Shown one piece after another: positions 23,501-38,500 of a stretch of 64,000 nucleotides of DNA; the stretch's first letter is position 1; each line of letters begins with the position of its first letter. The stretch is from Owenia fusiformis (taxonomy: Eukaryota > Annelida > Polychaeta > Sabellida > Oweniidae): NCBI GenBank assembly GCA_903813345.2, contig CAIIXF020000011.1, positions 1,514,571-1,578,570 of the forward strand, given 5' to 3'. The notes below the pieces were generated by a model. It searched no databases and was not told the origin of the DNA. It saw only the letters and a program-made list of their open reading frames with translations. The translations under genes were made by a program, and so were the position numbers.

Positions 23501-26500
23501 GAAAACCTACCACCACTCGAAAGCCGACTACTACTCGAAAACCTTCGACTACGACGTCATCATCCGGTTGTTCTAATATGTTTTACTACAGTCTTGGAGC
23601 CAGTAATAACTGGGTAATGATAGTCATATCGTCATGTTCTTTCCAATATAAGCGACATGTGAACCGTTCATAAAGCGTACGATATATAGGAATCACTTCG
23701 AAAGAATATTTGTATTTGTCCTTAATGCCGTGCATGTCCTTACGTCGTCAAATATACGTACGTACGTTGCACGTCAAATATATAGAAAATTATAGAAACA
23801 ACTATAGAAAAGTCGACAATACGAAATTCATAATCATATACATTTAATGTATATTATTAGTTAATATTTCGTTTAAAGTTACACGTCTAGCTGTCTTAAA
23901 TGAGTATAATACATTACACTCCTCTCCATTATATGACAGTCGGAACTTCCCTTTTGATAGAACATCAAGCCTGCCAACAACGTCAGTGATTTTTCGGATC
24001 TCAATTATGTTCAAAGAAGTACAATAGTTCGGGACTCTTAATTAAAATTAAGTGTTTTTAGATTTGATAAATGATTCATGTGAGGACTTTTAGTCGTCAA
24101 ACCAACGGGGTAATGTGTTTATGGTTTCCAGGGCCTGGATAGAATAAATCAAGCATCTAACACCTTAGATAAGAAGGCCTCAACGTGTGGTACGTATAAT
24201 AGTAATTATTAATCACATCACAATCTATGAACATATAACTGCACACCCTCTTCATAAGTTTAGCAATCTTTTGTGGTATTTACACGCTATAAACAGTGGA
24301 AATAAGTATTAAATTAAATCGGCGACGTTTTTAAAAACAAAGTCGCAACTGGTTTGGTGTAATAGCTATCCTTTTGCTAACTCGTTCATAAGCAGTCTAT
24401 TACGTCCTTAATCAAATTAAACCCGTTTGCAATTAGTTCTACCTCATTCTAAATACGTCCTCAGACAATTCAGCTTGTTCTGAAAACGTTTCAACTTGGT
24501 TTTAAGTACGACAGTTCCGTTCGTGGTACATCCTGCTGCTCGTCTTGAATACGTCATCGCTCGTTCTAATTCCAGAATGTAACGATGCAAGTTTTATTTT
24601 TAAAAACAAGATAATTGGCTAGACATTCATATTTTCAGTCCATTTTTAGTCAACCTATAACCAGGATCGCCATAAAGCCAAAACCATAAAGAGAACATAG
24701 CATATAGGGATTTTATAGAAATAACTACATTTAATATTATTCATTTTATATTTTAATAGGATGTGGTAGTGGTGTAGATATCTATATTTTAGACATGTGA
24801 GTTGATATTATCTCATTCTTACAATATCTTTAAAGGGAATTGGAGATTCAACATCGGGATTTTTTTACTCTTTGAAAAGTAGCTCATCGGTCGCTTTTCA
24901 TTGAAGAAGAGTCGTTCATTCGGGATTAGTTCTTCTAATCACAAACTGTGTCAAATTTTGTATTGTCACGCATTTTCATAGTTCCTCTTTTGCTCTTTAG
25001 TTGCACAAAAGAATTTTGTAATGGGCATCATCCTTTTTACATTTTTACTTAGGGGGATAAACTCGAAGCATGAGGAGTTTACTGGACGAATAGATAAAAC
25101 AGTAGTAAGTATCAAAATTAACATAATAAATTCAATAGTTTTAGAGACCAAACATATTTCTTCAAAATAATTCATCATTATTTTTAATCTTAAAGTTAAT
25201 CTCAAAATAATTTTTCATAAAATTTAATGTACAATTTGATTCGAGGAACAGTCAAGCCACGAATCTCTTTCACATTTGATCAATGTAAAAGTTGAAAAAT
25301 GAAATTTTAGATTGAGATATAAATGCATATACCATTAGCCATGGGGTTTAAGAAGCGTTTCTCAAAATATTTTTATTACCCTTTAAACAATTACTTGATT
25401 GTGCATCAAAACGTAAATATACTCTTAAATTGCTGGTGTCGATGATGGTGCATGCATAGGCTTACTTCTCGTTTCAATCATTTTTTCTAAATCGAGATAT
25501 AGTACTCGATAGTACGCCATACTTGAAATTACATAAATTACATTACGTCAGTCATGAATTGTTTTGATTGCGTCAAAAAATATTGTTATTTGACATTAAT
25601 TTAACCAATGCCATATCACATTGGACCATTACTCAAAGCTTTTTTTATTGAATATAGTACTAATTAGTAACTTCTTTTTGAGACACTGCATTTATTATGA
25701 ATTTACATATTACAAAATTACATCACTAGAAGAAATAGTTTTGAATATGATGCTTTATTTAGTTAATGCGTAACTACCAGAAAAAAAGGTGAATTACTTA
25801 CAAATGAGCTTACATCTTGTAGAGAAATATAAAATAAACACAAAAACTAGAACGAGGCCGATATGTGCTCCACCTATCGGCAGAACCAAAGCTACATTTC
25901 TGCATTGATTACAATTCCACTTAATACTTATCTTCATGCATTCAGCGTTCTAGATTTGCCGTTACGTCATGGCGTGAACATTGCCGTTTCATTAAACATT
26001 TATTTTACATCTATATAAAATGCGTGTTATAAGATTCTTCCATTTGGATTGTTTTTTTTCAGTGGAAAAATTATGTGGATAATACAACAACTCCCGAAGA
26101 TGACAGTTATAACTCGCATGGTAGCCATGTTTCAGGTAAAGACGCCTTCTGGCTTAATTCGTCACTACGGCGTTTCTTACTTTAACGATCATTCTCATAG
26201 TACATAGAATATTAACATTAGCTAAAATCATCAAAAGATTTGTAAAACTCAATTTAATGGTAAGATGAAATCAGCGCTAAAGTGTCTCAAACCTGTAACA
26301 ATAAAAGCACAATCTCTCTATGTGTTTAATCGTATATTACTTATTATCTTCGATCGTACCATGTATCAGTATACCTAGCCGGTCCACATTGCTTGCTTGA
26401 GATTCCACTGATCATATTTTAAGGAATTGCAGCGGGGACAGAGTCAGGTGTAGCAAAATGTGCAACTATAATAACTTACAAAGTGCTTGATGAGTGGGGA

Positions 26501-29500
26501 TCAGGATTAAACAGGTGAATAATTTATTGCAAATCTCCGGAAATACTAATGCTTGTTAATTGACATTTTGAGAAATAGCCTATGATATAGACGGAGGGGT
26601 GGAGGCGTTCGTTTTGATAAGACCCGTGCCAGGAATAATGTCCTGAGAAAGTCTCAACATTTTGCCTGTACGATTACAACATGGGAAAAATATTCACGCA
26701 TACTACACTAAAATACCTACCTCAATAAATTGGTTTATCGTCAGAACTAGGACATTTTCCTTTTCATCGGGAGAGATTGCACCACATTTCAAGATGGTGG
26801 GAACCTTAGGGGAACCCTTGTTTTGACCGGGGCTTCGGAGCCCGGATGTGCCGAGAGATTGAGGAATTTTGACGTTTTAAATAACACGCAAAAATTGCGA
26901 TCAAAAACGAAATGTTCTCTTTCTGCCGATAAACTACTAAAAATAATGCTTAAATATTCAGGAGGTAGGTATTTCAAGGGTAATAGGCGTGGATATTTCT
27001 CCCATGTTGTAATCATAGAGGCAAAAGAGACGTTCTCGGGACCATAGTACTCCTTAAACGGGATAACATGAGACATATAATACAATCCGTCGTGAATAGT
27101 TAATAACATTCTCTGAGTTACTAGGCGCTGAAGCTGTATCAATGAGGTGATAAGTTCAACGATTGAGCTCATTGTATTTATTAATAATTGTCATTATTAA
27201 AGAAAATGGGTATACCAAATGAGTATTGTAAATTCCTTACCATCCAACAATGGCCAAACTGCCCTAATTCACGTCCCCATACTAGTCAATGGGGAAAAGG
27301 GCAAACGCCCGACTTTTTATCTCGAGTTACGGATTTATACGGCATATCTGAGGTTCTAAAGCTATGTCTAAGCTACATTTTGACACTAAACTCAATAGGG
27401 GCCAAACATCTACTTTTTGAAATAATTGGTCAATTGTGACACTACCCCCTCTCTCTGCCGACAGAAATTGAAATTCACAAAAATCAAGGCAAAATTAATA
27501 CGCCACTAATTGACTCGAAATTTTCCTTCAGATAACCCAAATAAACGCATTTTCCGAAGAAATGGCATGTTGTCATTGCAAAAAGATGACAACTGTACCT
27601 ACATACTAGCTTACTGACTCGTCATGATCACAATTGTGTTGGGACTACATTCATTTTTTAAACTACGTTTTTCTATTCAGCGGAAGTGACGTATTAAGGC
27701 AGTTTGGCCAATGAATAAACACAAGGTGCACGCGCGTCTCGAACTCGCAACCTCGTGGTAACGGCGCCCAATTTATTGCCTAGCTCGAAGGTGCCGTTAC
27801 ATCTGAAAATATGATTACTCTACCTACAAGTAAATTGAACTTGATGGAAGCGTAATCATGTTAGTTTGTGTTTCTTTACAGTAACATACTTGCAGCAATA
27901 AGCGATGTCATTGCGCTTAAGGGAACTCGCAAAAGGCCTTCAGTAATGAAGTATGACAATGTTTTACATAGTACACCATTCACTAATTAGTCACAAACGT
28001 CAAAGCTTATTTGCCTTCAGTAATAAAGTATGACAATTTTAATATATATATATAAACAATATAATAAATATTATTGTGAAATAATGCCTAAAATGCACTA
28101 ATTCTCTCATTATTACTAAGATTCTCACGCAATATTTGTTTCATTTTATATGAATTTATTGATAACCAATACCATGTTTCAAGTCTGTCGTTTGGAGGTG
28201 GAGGGAGTGAACCAATGGATGCCGCTGCAAAATTGGCGGTACAAAATGTAATTGTTTCTCTTTTTCACCTAGTTTGATATGTAAACTCCCTTTCATAAGG
28301 TTGGCAACCAGAAATTACCTTTTTGATTTTTATATCTAACGATTTTTTGCACAGGGTACTTTGGATGATAAAAAGGGCTGAAATCAAAATGCGCTAGCTG
28401 AGCTAACAATGCATTAAACATTACAAAATATTGGCCTTTTTGGAAAATGAGTTAAGTGGCATTGGATAAGTACGTCTAATTGACTTTATTATCATTGTAA
28501 AAACCTTTTCCCAAAATGCACTAATAACCTAACACAATTTACATGCTTTTGTATTCCATCAAATGAAGACACCCGGTTGTCAAACTTATTAAGGGGGTTG
28601 TAAGTCAAACTTATTAAGGGGATTGTAAGTCGAACTTATTAAGGGGGTTTTAAGTCAAACTTATTAAGGGGGTTGTAAGTCAAACTTATTAAGGGGATTG
28701 TAAGTCGAACTTATTAAGGACGTTGTAAGTCGAACTTATTAAGGGGGTTGTAAGTCGAACTTATTAAGGGGGTTGTAAGTCAAACTTATTAAGGGGATTG
28801 TAAGTCGAACTTATTAAGGACGTTGTAAGTCGAACTTATTAAGGGGGTTGTAAGTCGAACTTATTAAGGGGGTTGTAAGTCAAACTTATTAAGGGGGTTG
28901 TAAGTTAAACTTATTAAGGGGGTTGTAAGTCAAACTTATTAAGGGGGTTGTAAGTCAAACTTATTAAGGGGGTTGTAAGTCAAACTTATTAAGGGGGTTG
29001 TAAGTCAAACTTATTAAGGGGTTGTAAGTCAAACTTATTAAGGGGGTTGTAAGTCAAACTTATTAAGGGGATTGTAAGTCGAACTTATTAAGGGGGTTGT
29101 AAGTCAAACTTATTAAGGGGATTGTAAGTCAAACTTATTAAGGGGGTTGTAAGTCAAACTTATTAAGGGGATTGTAAGTCGAACTTATTAAGGGGGTTGT
29201 AAGTCAAACTTATTAAGGGGATTGTAAGTCAAACTTATTAAGGGGGTTGTAAGTCAAACTTATTAAGGGGGTTGTAAGTCAAACTTATTAAGGGGTTTTA
29301 AGTCGAACTTATTAAGGGGATTGTAAGTCAAACTTATTAAGGGATTGTAAGTCAAACTTATTAAGGGGGTTGTAAGTCAAACTTATTAAGGGGATTGTAA
29401 GTCGAACTTATTAAGGGGGTTGTAAGTCAAACTTATTAAGGGGTTGTAAGTCAAACTTATTAAGGGGGATGTAAGTCAAACTTATTAAGGGGGTTGTAAG

Positions 29501-32500
29501 TCAAACTTATTAAGGGGATTGTAAGTCAAACTTATTAAGGGGATTGTAAGTCAAACTTATTAAGGGGGTTTTAAGTCGAACTTATTAAGGGGGTTGTAAG
29601 TCAAACTTATTAAGGGGTTGTAAGTCAAACTTATTAAGGGGGATGTAAGTCAAACTTATTAAGGGGGTTGTAAGTCAAACTTATTAAGGGGGTTGTAAGT
29701 CGAACTTATTAAGGGGGTTGTAAGTCGAACTTATTAAGGGGGTTGTAAGTCGAACTTATTAAGGGGGTTGTAAGTCAAACTTATTAAGGGGGTTGTAAGT
29801 CAAACTTATTAAGGGGGTTGTAAGTCGAACTTATTAAGGGGATTGTAAGTCTAACTTATTAAGGGGATTGTAAGTCGAACTTATAAAGGGGGTTGTAAGT
29901 CGAACTTATTAAGGGGATTGTAAGTCTAACTTATTAAGGGGATTGTAAGTCGAACTTATTAAGGGGGTTGTAAGTCAAACTTATTAAGGGGTTGTAAGTC
30001 AAACTTATTAAGGGGGATGTAAGTCAAACTTATTAAGGGGGTTGTAAGTCAAACTTATTAAGGGGATTGTAAGTCAAACTTATTAAGGGGATTGTAAGTC
30101 AAACTTATTAAGGGGGTTTTAAGTCGAACTTATTAAGGGGGTTGTAAGTCAAACTTATTAAGGGGGTTGTAAGTCGAACTTATTAAGGGGGTTGTAAGTC
30201 GAACTTATTAAGGGGGTTGTAAGTCAAACTTATTAAGGGGATTGTAAGTCTAACTTATTAAGGGGATTGTAAGTCAAACTTATTAAGGGGATTGTAAGTC
30301 GAACTTATTAAGGGGGTTTTAAGTCGAACTTATTAAGGGGGTTGTAAGTCAAACTTATTAAGGGGGTTGTTAGTCAAACTTATTAAGGGGGTTGTAAGTC
30401 AAACTTATTAAGGGGGTTGTAAGTCAAACTTATTAAGGGGGTTGTAAGTCAAACTTATTAAGGGGATTGTAAGTCAAACTTATTAAGGGGATTGTAAGTC
30501 AAACTTATTAAGGGGATTGTAAGTCGAACTTATTAAGGGGATTGTAAGTCGAACTTATTAAGGGGATTGTAAGTCGAACTTATTAAGGGGGTTTTAAGTC
30601 GAACTTATTAAGGGGGTTGTAAGTCAAACTTATTAAGGGGGTTGTAAGTCAAACTTATTAAGGGGGTTGTAAGTCGAACTTATTAAGGGGATTGTAAGTC
30701 TAACTTATTAAGGGGATTGTAAGTCGAACTTATAAAGGGGGTTTTAAGTCGAACTTATTAAGGGGGTTGTAAGTCGAACTTATTAAGGGGATTGTAAGTC
30801 TAACTTATTAAGGGGATTGTAAGTCAAACTTATTAAGGGGATTGTAAGTCGAACTTATTAAGGGGGTTTTAAGTCGAACTTATTAAGGGGGTTGTAAGTC
30901 AAACTTATTAAGGGGGTTGTAAGTCAAACTTATTAAGGGGGTTGTAAGTCAAACTTATTAAGGGGATTGTAAGTCTAACTTATTAAGGGGATTGTAAGTC
31001 GAAATTATTAAGGGGGTTTTAAGTCGAACTTATTAAGGGGGTTGTAAGTCAAACTTATTAAGGGGGTTGTAAGTCGAACTTATTAAGGGGGTTGTAAGTC
31101 GAACTTATTAAGGGGGTTGTAAGTCAAACTTATTAAGGGGATTGTAAGTCTAACTTATTAAGGGGATTGTAAGTCAAACTTATTAAGGGGATTGTAAGTC
31201 GAACTTATTAAGGGGGTTTTAAGTCGAACTTATTAAGGGGGTTGTAAGTCAAACTTATTAAGGGGGTTGTTAGTCAAACTTATTAAGGGGGTTGTAAGTC
31301 AAACTTATTAAGGGGGTTGTAAGTCAAACTTATTAAGGGGGTTGTAAGTCAAACTTATTAAGGGGATTGTAAGTCAAACTTATTAAGGGGGTTGTAAGTC
31401 AAACTTATTAAGGGGGTTGTAAGTCAAACTTATTAAGGGGATTGTAAGTCTAACTTATTAAGGGGATTGTAAGTCGAAATTATTAAGGGGGTTTTAAGTC
31501 GAACTTATTAAGGGGGTTGTAAGTCGAACTTATTAAGGGGGTTGTAAGTCGAACTTATTAAGGGGGTTGTAAGTCAAACTTATTAAGGGGGTTGTAAGTC
31601 AAACTTATTAAGGGGATTGTAAGTCAAACTTATTAAGGGGGTTGTAAGTCAAACTTATTAAGGGGGTTGTAAGTCAAACTTATTAAGGGGGTTGTAAGTC
31701 GAACTTATTAAGGGGATTGTAAGTCTAACTTATTAAGGGGATTGTAAGTCGAACTTATAAAGGGGGTTGTAAGTCGAACTTATTAAGGGGATTGTAAGTC
31801 TAACTTATTAAGGGGATTGTAAGTCGAACTTATTAAGGGGGTTGTAAGTCAAACTTATTAAGGGGGTTTTAAGTCGAACTTATTAAGGGGGTTGTAAGTC
31901 AAACTTATTAAGGGGTTGTAAGTCAAACTTATTAAGGGGGATGTAAGTCAAACTTATTAAGGGGGTTGTAAGTCAAACTTATTAAGGGGGTTGTAAGTCG
32001 AACTTATTAAGGGGGTTGTAAGTCGAACTTATTAAGGGGGTTGTAAGTCGAACTTATTAAGGGGGTTGTAAGTCAAACTTATTAAGGGGGTTGTAAGTCA
32101 AACTTATTAAGGGGGTTGTAAGTCGAACTTATTAAGGGGATTGTAAGTCTAACTTATTAAGGGGATTGTAAGTCGAACTTATAAAGGGGGTTGTAAGTCG
32201 AACTTATTAAGGGGATTGTAAGTCTAACTTATTAAGGGGATTGTAAGTCGAACTTATTAAGGGGGTTGTAAGTCAAACTTATTAAGGGGGTTGTAAGTCA
32301 AACTTATTAAGGGGGTTGTAAGTCGAACTTATTAAGGGGATTGTAAGTCTAACTTATTAAGGGGATTGTAAGTCGAACTTATAAAGGGGGTTGTAAGTCG
32401 AACTTATTAAGGGGGTTGTAAGTCGAACTTATTAAGGGGGTTGTAAGTCAAACTTATTAAGGGGGTTGTAAGTCAAACTTATTAAGGGGGTTGTAAGTCG

Positions 32501-35500
32501 AACTTATTAAGGGGATTGTAAGTCTAACTTATTAAGGGGATTGTAAGTCGAACTTATAAAGGGGGTTGTAAGTCGAACTTATTAAGGGGATTGTAAGTCT
32601 AACTTATTAAGGGGATTGTAAGTCGAACTTATTAAGGGGGTTGTAAGTCAAACTTATTAAGGGGTTGTAAGTCAAACTTATTAAGGGGGATGTAAGTCAA
32701 ACTTATTAAGGGGGTTGTAAGTCAAACTTATTAAGGGGATTGTAAGTCAAACTTATTAAGGGGATTGTAAGTCAAACTTATTAAGGGGGTTTTAAGTCGA
32801 ACTTATTAAGGGGGTTGTAAGTCAAACTTATTAAGGGGGTTGTAAGTCGAACTTATTAAGGGGGTTGTAAGTCGAACTTATTAAGGGGGTTGTAAGTCAA
32901 ACTTATTAAGGGGATTGTAAGTCTAACTTATTAAGGGGATTGTAAGTCAAACTTATTAAGGGGATTGTAAGTCGAACTTATTAAGGGGGTTTTAAGTCGA
33001 ACTTATTAAGGGGGTTGTAAGTCAAACTTATTAAGGGGGTTGTTAGTCAAACTTATTAAGGGGGTTGTAAGTCAAACTTATTAAGGGGGTTGTAAGTCAA
33101 ACTTATTAAGGGGGTTGTAAGTCAAACTTATTAAGGGGATTGTAAGTCAAACTTATTAAGGGGATTGTAAGTCAAACTTATTAAGGGGATTGTAAGTCGA
33201 ACTTATTAAGGGGATTGTAAGTCGAACTTATTAAGGGGATTGTAAGTCGAACTTATTAAGGGGGTTTTAAGTCGAACTTATTAAGGGGGTTGTAAGTCAA
33301 ACTTATTAAGGGGGTTGTAAGTCAAACTTATTAAGGGGGTTGTAAGTCGAACTTATTAAGGGGATTGTAAGTCTAACTTATTAAGGGGATTGTAAGTCGA
33401 ACTTATAAAGGGGGTTTTAAGTCGAACTTATTAAGGGGGTTGTAAGTCGAACTTATTAAGGGGATTGTAAGTCTAACTTATTAAGGGGATTGTAAGTCAA
33501 ACTTATTAAGGGGATTGTAAGTCGAACTTATTAAGGGGGTTTTAAGTCGAACTTATTAAGGGGGTTGTAAGTCAAACTTATTAAGGGGGTTGTAAGTCAA
33601 ACTTATTAAGGGGGTTGTAAGTCAAACTTATTAAGGGGATTGTAAGTCTAACTTATTAAGGGGATTGTAAGTCGAAATTATTAAGGGGGTTTTAAGTCGA
33701 ACTTATTAAGGGGGTTGTAAGTCAAACTTATTAAGGGGGTTGTAAGTCGAACTTATAAAGGGGGTTGTAAGTCGAACTTATTAAGGGGGTTGTAAGTCGA
33801 ACTTATTAAGGGGGTTGTAAGTCAAACTTATTAAGGGGGTTGTAAGTCAAACTTATTAAGGGGGTTGTAAGTCGAACTTATTAAGGGGATTGTAAGTCTA
33901 ACTTATTAAGGGGATTGTAAGTCGAACTTATAAAGGGGGTTGTAAGTCGAACTTATTAAGGGGATTGTAAGTCTAACTTATTAAGGGGATTGTAAGTCGA
34001 ACTTATTAAGGGGGTTGTAAGTCAAACTTATTAAGGGGTTGTAAGTCAAACTTATTAAGGGGGATGTAAGTCAAACTTATTAAGGGGGTTGTAAGTCAAA
34101 CTTATTAAGGGGATTGTAAGTCAAACTTATTAAGGGGATTGTAAGTCAAACTTATTAAGGGGGTTTTAAGTCGAACTTATTAAGGGGGTTGTAAGTCAAA
34201 CTTATTAAGGGGGTTGTAAGTCGAACTTATTAAGGGGGTTGTAAGTCGAACTTATTAAGGGGGTTGTAAGTCAAACTTATTAAGGGGATTGTAAGTCTAA
34301 CTTATTAAGGGGATTGTAAGTCAAACTTATTAAGGGGATTGTAAGTCGAACTTATTAAGGGGGTTTTAAGTCGAACTTATTAAGGGGGTTGTAAGTCAAA
34401 CTTATTAAGGGGGTTGTTAGTCAAACTTATTAAGGGGGTTGTAAGTCAAACTTATTAAGGGGGTTGTAAGTCAAACTTATTAAGGGGGTTGTAAGTCAAA
34501 CTTATTAAGGGGATTGTAAGTCAAACTTATTAAGGGGATTGTAAGTCAAACTTATTAAGGGGATTGTAAGTCGAACTTATTAAGGGGATTGTAAGTCGAA
34601 CTTATTAAGGGGATTGTAAGTCGAACTTATTAAGGGGGTTTTAAGTCGAACTTATTAAGGGGGTTGTAAGTCAAACTTATTAAGGGGGTTGTAAGTCAAA
34701 CTTATTAAGGGGGTTGTAAGTCGAACTTATTAAGGGGATTGTAAGTCTAACTTATTAAGGGGATTGTAAGTCGAACTTATAAAGGGGGTTTTAAGTCGAA
34801 CTTATTAAGGGGGTTGTAAGTCGAACTTATTAAGGGGATTGTAAGTCTAACTTATTAAGGGGATTGTAAGTCAAACTTATTAAGGGGATTGTAAGTCGAA
34901 CTTATTAAGGGGGTTTTAAGTCGAACTTATTAAGGGGGTTGTAAGTCAAACTTATTAAGGGGGTTGTAAGTCAAACTTATTAAGGGGGTTGTAAGTCAAA
35001 CTTATTAAGGGGATTGTAAGTCTAACTTATTAAGGGGATTGTAAGTCGAAATTATTAAGGGGGTTTTAAGTCGAACTTATTAAGGGGGTTGTAAGTCAAA
35101 CTTATTAAGGGGGTTGTAAGTCGAACTTATTAAGGGGGTTGTAAGTCGAACTTATTAAGGGGGTTGTAAGTCAAACTTATTAAGGGGATTGTAAGTCTAA
35201 CTTATTAAGGGGATTGTAAGTCAAACTTATTAAGGGGATTGTAAGTCGAACTTATTAAGGGGGTTTTAAGTCGAACTTATTAAGGGGGTTGTAAGTCAAA
35301 CTTATTAAGGGGGTTGTTAGTCAAACTTATTAAGGGGGTTGTAAGTCAAACTTATTAAGGGGGTTGTAAGTCAAACTTATTAAGGGGGTTGTAAGTCAAA
35401 CTTATTAAGGGGATTGTAAGTCAAACTTATTAAGGGGGTTGTAAGTCAAACTTATTAAGGGGGTTGTAAGTCAAACTTATTAAGGGGATTGTAAGTCTAA

Positions 35501-38500
35501 CTTATTAAGGGGATTGTAAGTCGAAATTATTAAGGGGGTTTTAAGTCGAACTTATTAAGGGGGTTGTAAGTCGAACTTATTAAGGGGGTTGTAAGTCGAA
35601 CTTATTAAGGGGGTTGTAAGTCAAACTTATTAAGGGGGTTGTAAGTCAAACTTATTAAGGGGATTGTAAGTCAAACTTATTAAGGGGGTTGTAAGTCAAA
35701 CTTATTAAGGGGGTTGTAAGTCAAACTTATTAAGGGGGTTGTAAGTCGAACTTATTAAGGGGATTGTAAGTCTAACTTATTAAGGGGATTGTAAGTCGAA
35801 CTTATAAAGGGGGTTGTAAGTCGAACTTATTAAGGGGATTGTAAGTCTAACTTATTAAGGGGATTGTAAGTCGAACTTATTAAGGGGGTTGTAAGTCAAA
35901 CTTATTAAGGGGGTTTTAAGTCGAACTTATTAAGGGGGTTGTAAGTCAAACTTATTAAGGGGTTGTAAGTCAAACTTATTAAGGGGGATGTAAGTCAAAC
36001 TTATTAAGGGGGTTGTAAGTCAAACTTATTAAGGGGGTTGTAAGTCAAACTTATTAAGGGGATTGTAAGTCAAACTTATTAAGGGGATTGTAAGTCAAAC
36101 TTATTAAGGGGATTGTAAGTCTAACTTATTAAGGGGATTGTAAGTCGAACTTATTAAGGGGATTGTAAGTCGAACTTATTAAGGGGGTTTTAAGTCGAAC
36201 TTATTAAGGGGGTTGTAAGTCAAACTTATTAAGGGGGTTGTAAGTCAAACTTATTAAGGGGGTTGTAAGTCGAACTTATTAAGGGGATTGTAAGTCTAAC
36301 TTATTAAGGGGATTGTAAGTCGAACTTATAAAGGGGGTTTTAAGTCGAACTTATTAAGGGGGTTGTAAGTCGAACTTATTAAGGGGATTGTAAGTCTAAC
36401 TTATTAAGGGGATTGTAAGTCAAACTTATTAAGGGGATTGTAAGTCGAACTTATTAAGGGGGTTTTAAGTCGAACTTATTAAGGGGGTTGTAAGTCAAAC
36501 TTATTAAGGGGGTTGTAAGTCAAACTTATTAAGGGGGTTGTAAGTCAAACTTATTAAGGGGATTGTAAGTCTAACTTATTAAGGGGATTGTAAGTCGAAA
36601 TTATTAAGGGGGTTTTAAGTCGAACTTATTAAGGGGGTTGTAAGTCAAACTTATTAAGGGGGTTGTAAGTCGAACTTATTAAGGGGGTTGTAAGTCGAAC
36701 TTATTAAGGGGGTTGTAAGTCAAACTTATTAAGGGGATTGTAAGTCTAACTTATTAAGGGGATTGTAAGTCAAACTTATTAAGGGGATTGTAAGTCGAAC
36801 TTATTAAGGGGGTTTTAAGTCGAACTTATTAAGGGGGTTGTAAGTCAAACTTATTAAGGGGGTTGTTAGTCAAACTTATTAAGGGGGTTGTAAGTCAAAC
36901 TTATTAAGGGGGTTGTAAGTCAAACTTATTAAGGGGGTTGTAAGTCAAACTTATTAAGGGGATTGTAAGTCAAACTTATTAAGGGGGTTGTAAGTCAAAC
37001 TTATTAAGGGGGTTGTAAGTCAAACTTATTAAGGGGATTGTAAGTCTAACTTATTAAGGGGATTGTAAGTCGAAATTATTAAGGGGGTTTTAAGTCGAAC
37101 TTATTAAGGGGGTTGTAAGTCGAACTTATTAAGGGGGTTGTAAGTCGAACTTATTAAGGGGGTTGTAAGTCAAACTTATTAAGGGGGTTGTAAGTCAAAC
37201 TTATTAAGGGGATTGTAAGTCAAACTTATTAAGGGGGTTGTAAGTCAAACTTATTAAGGGGGTTGTAAGTCAAACTTATTAAGGGGGTTGTAAGTCGAAC
37301 TTATTAAGGGGATTGTAAGTCTAACTTATTAAGGGGATTGTAAGTCGAACTTATAAAGGGGGTTGTAAGTCGAACTTATTAAGGGGATTGTAAGTCTAAC
37401 TTATTAAGGGGATTGTAAGTCGAACTTATTAAGGGGGTTGTAAGTCAAACTTATTAAGGGGTTGTAAGTCAAACTTATTAAGGGGGATGTAAGTCGAACT
37501 TATTAAGGGGGTTGTAAGTCGAACTTATTAAGGGGATTGTAAGTCTAACTTATTAAGGGGATTGTAAGTCGAACTTATAAAGGGGGTTGTAAGTCGAACT
37601 TATTAAGGGGGTTGTAAGTCGAACTTATTAAGGGGATTGTAAGTCTAACTTATTAAGGGGATTGTAAGTCGAACTTATAAAGGGGGTTGTAAGTCGAACT
37701 TATTAAGGGGGTTGTAAGTCGAACTTATTAAGGGGGTTGTAAGTCAAACTTATTAAGGGGGTTGTTAGTCAAACTTATTAAGGGGGTTGTAAGTCAAACT
37801 TATTAAGGGGGTTGTAAGTCAAACTTATTAAGGGGGTTGTAAGTCGAACTTATTAAGGGGGTTGTTAGTCAAACTTATTAAGGGGGTTGTAAGTCAAACT
37901 TATTAAGGGGGTTGTAAGTCAAACTTATTAAGGGGGTTGTAAGTCGAACTTATTAAGGGGGTTGTAAGTCGAACTTATTAAGGGGGTTTTAAGTCGAACT
38001 TATTAAGGGGGTTGTAAGTCGAACTTATTAAGGGGGTTGCAAGTCAAACTGATTAAGGGGGTTGTAAGTCAAACTGATTAAGGGGGTTGTAAGTCAAACT
38101 TATTAAGGGGATTGTAAGTCGATCTTATTAAGGGGGTTTTAAGTCGAACTTATTAAGGGGGTTGTAAGTCAAACTTATTAAGGGGGTTGTAAGTCAAACT
38201 TATTAAGGGGGTTGTAAGTCAAACTTATTAAGGGGGTTGTAAGTCAAACTTATTAAGGGGGTTGTAAGTCGAACTTATTAAGGGGGTTTTAAGTCGAACT
38301 TATTAAGGGGGTTGTAAGTCAAACTTATTAAGGGGGTTGTAAGTCAAACTTATTAAGGGGGTTGTAAGTCAAACTTAGTAAGGGGTTGTAAGTCGAACTT
38401 ATTAAGGGGGTTTTAAGTCGAACTTATTAAGAGGGTTGTAAGTCAAACTTATTAAGGGGGTTGTAAGTCAAACTTATTAAGGGGATTGTAAGTCTAACTT

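Noticed and set aside
23043-23516. Gly/Val/His-rich minus-strand frames opposite the linker exon
   Set aside because: They are mirror images of the Pro/Thr-rich coding repeat on the plus strand.
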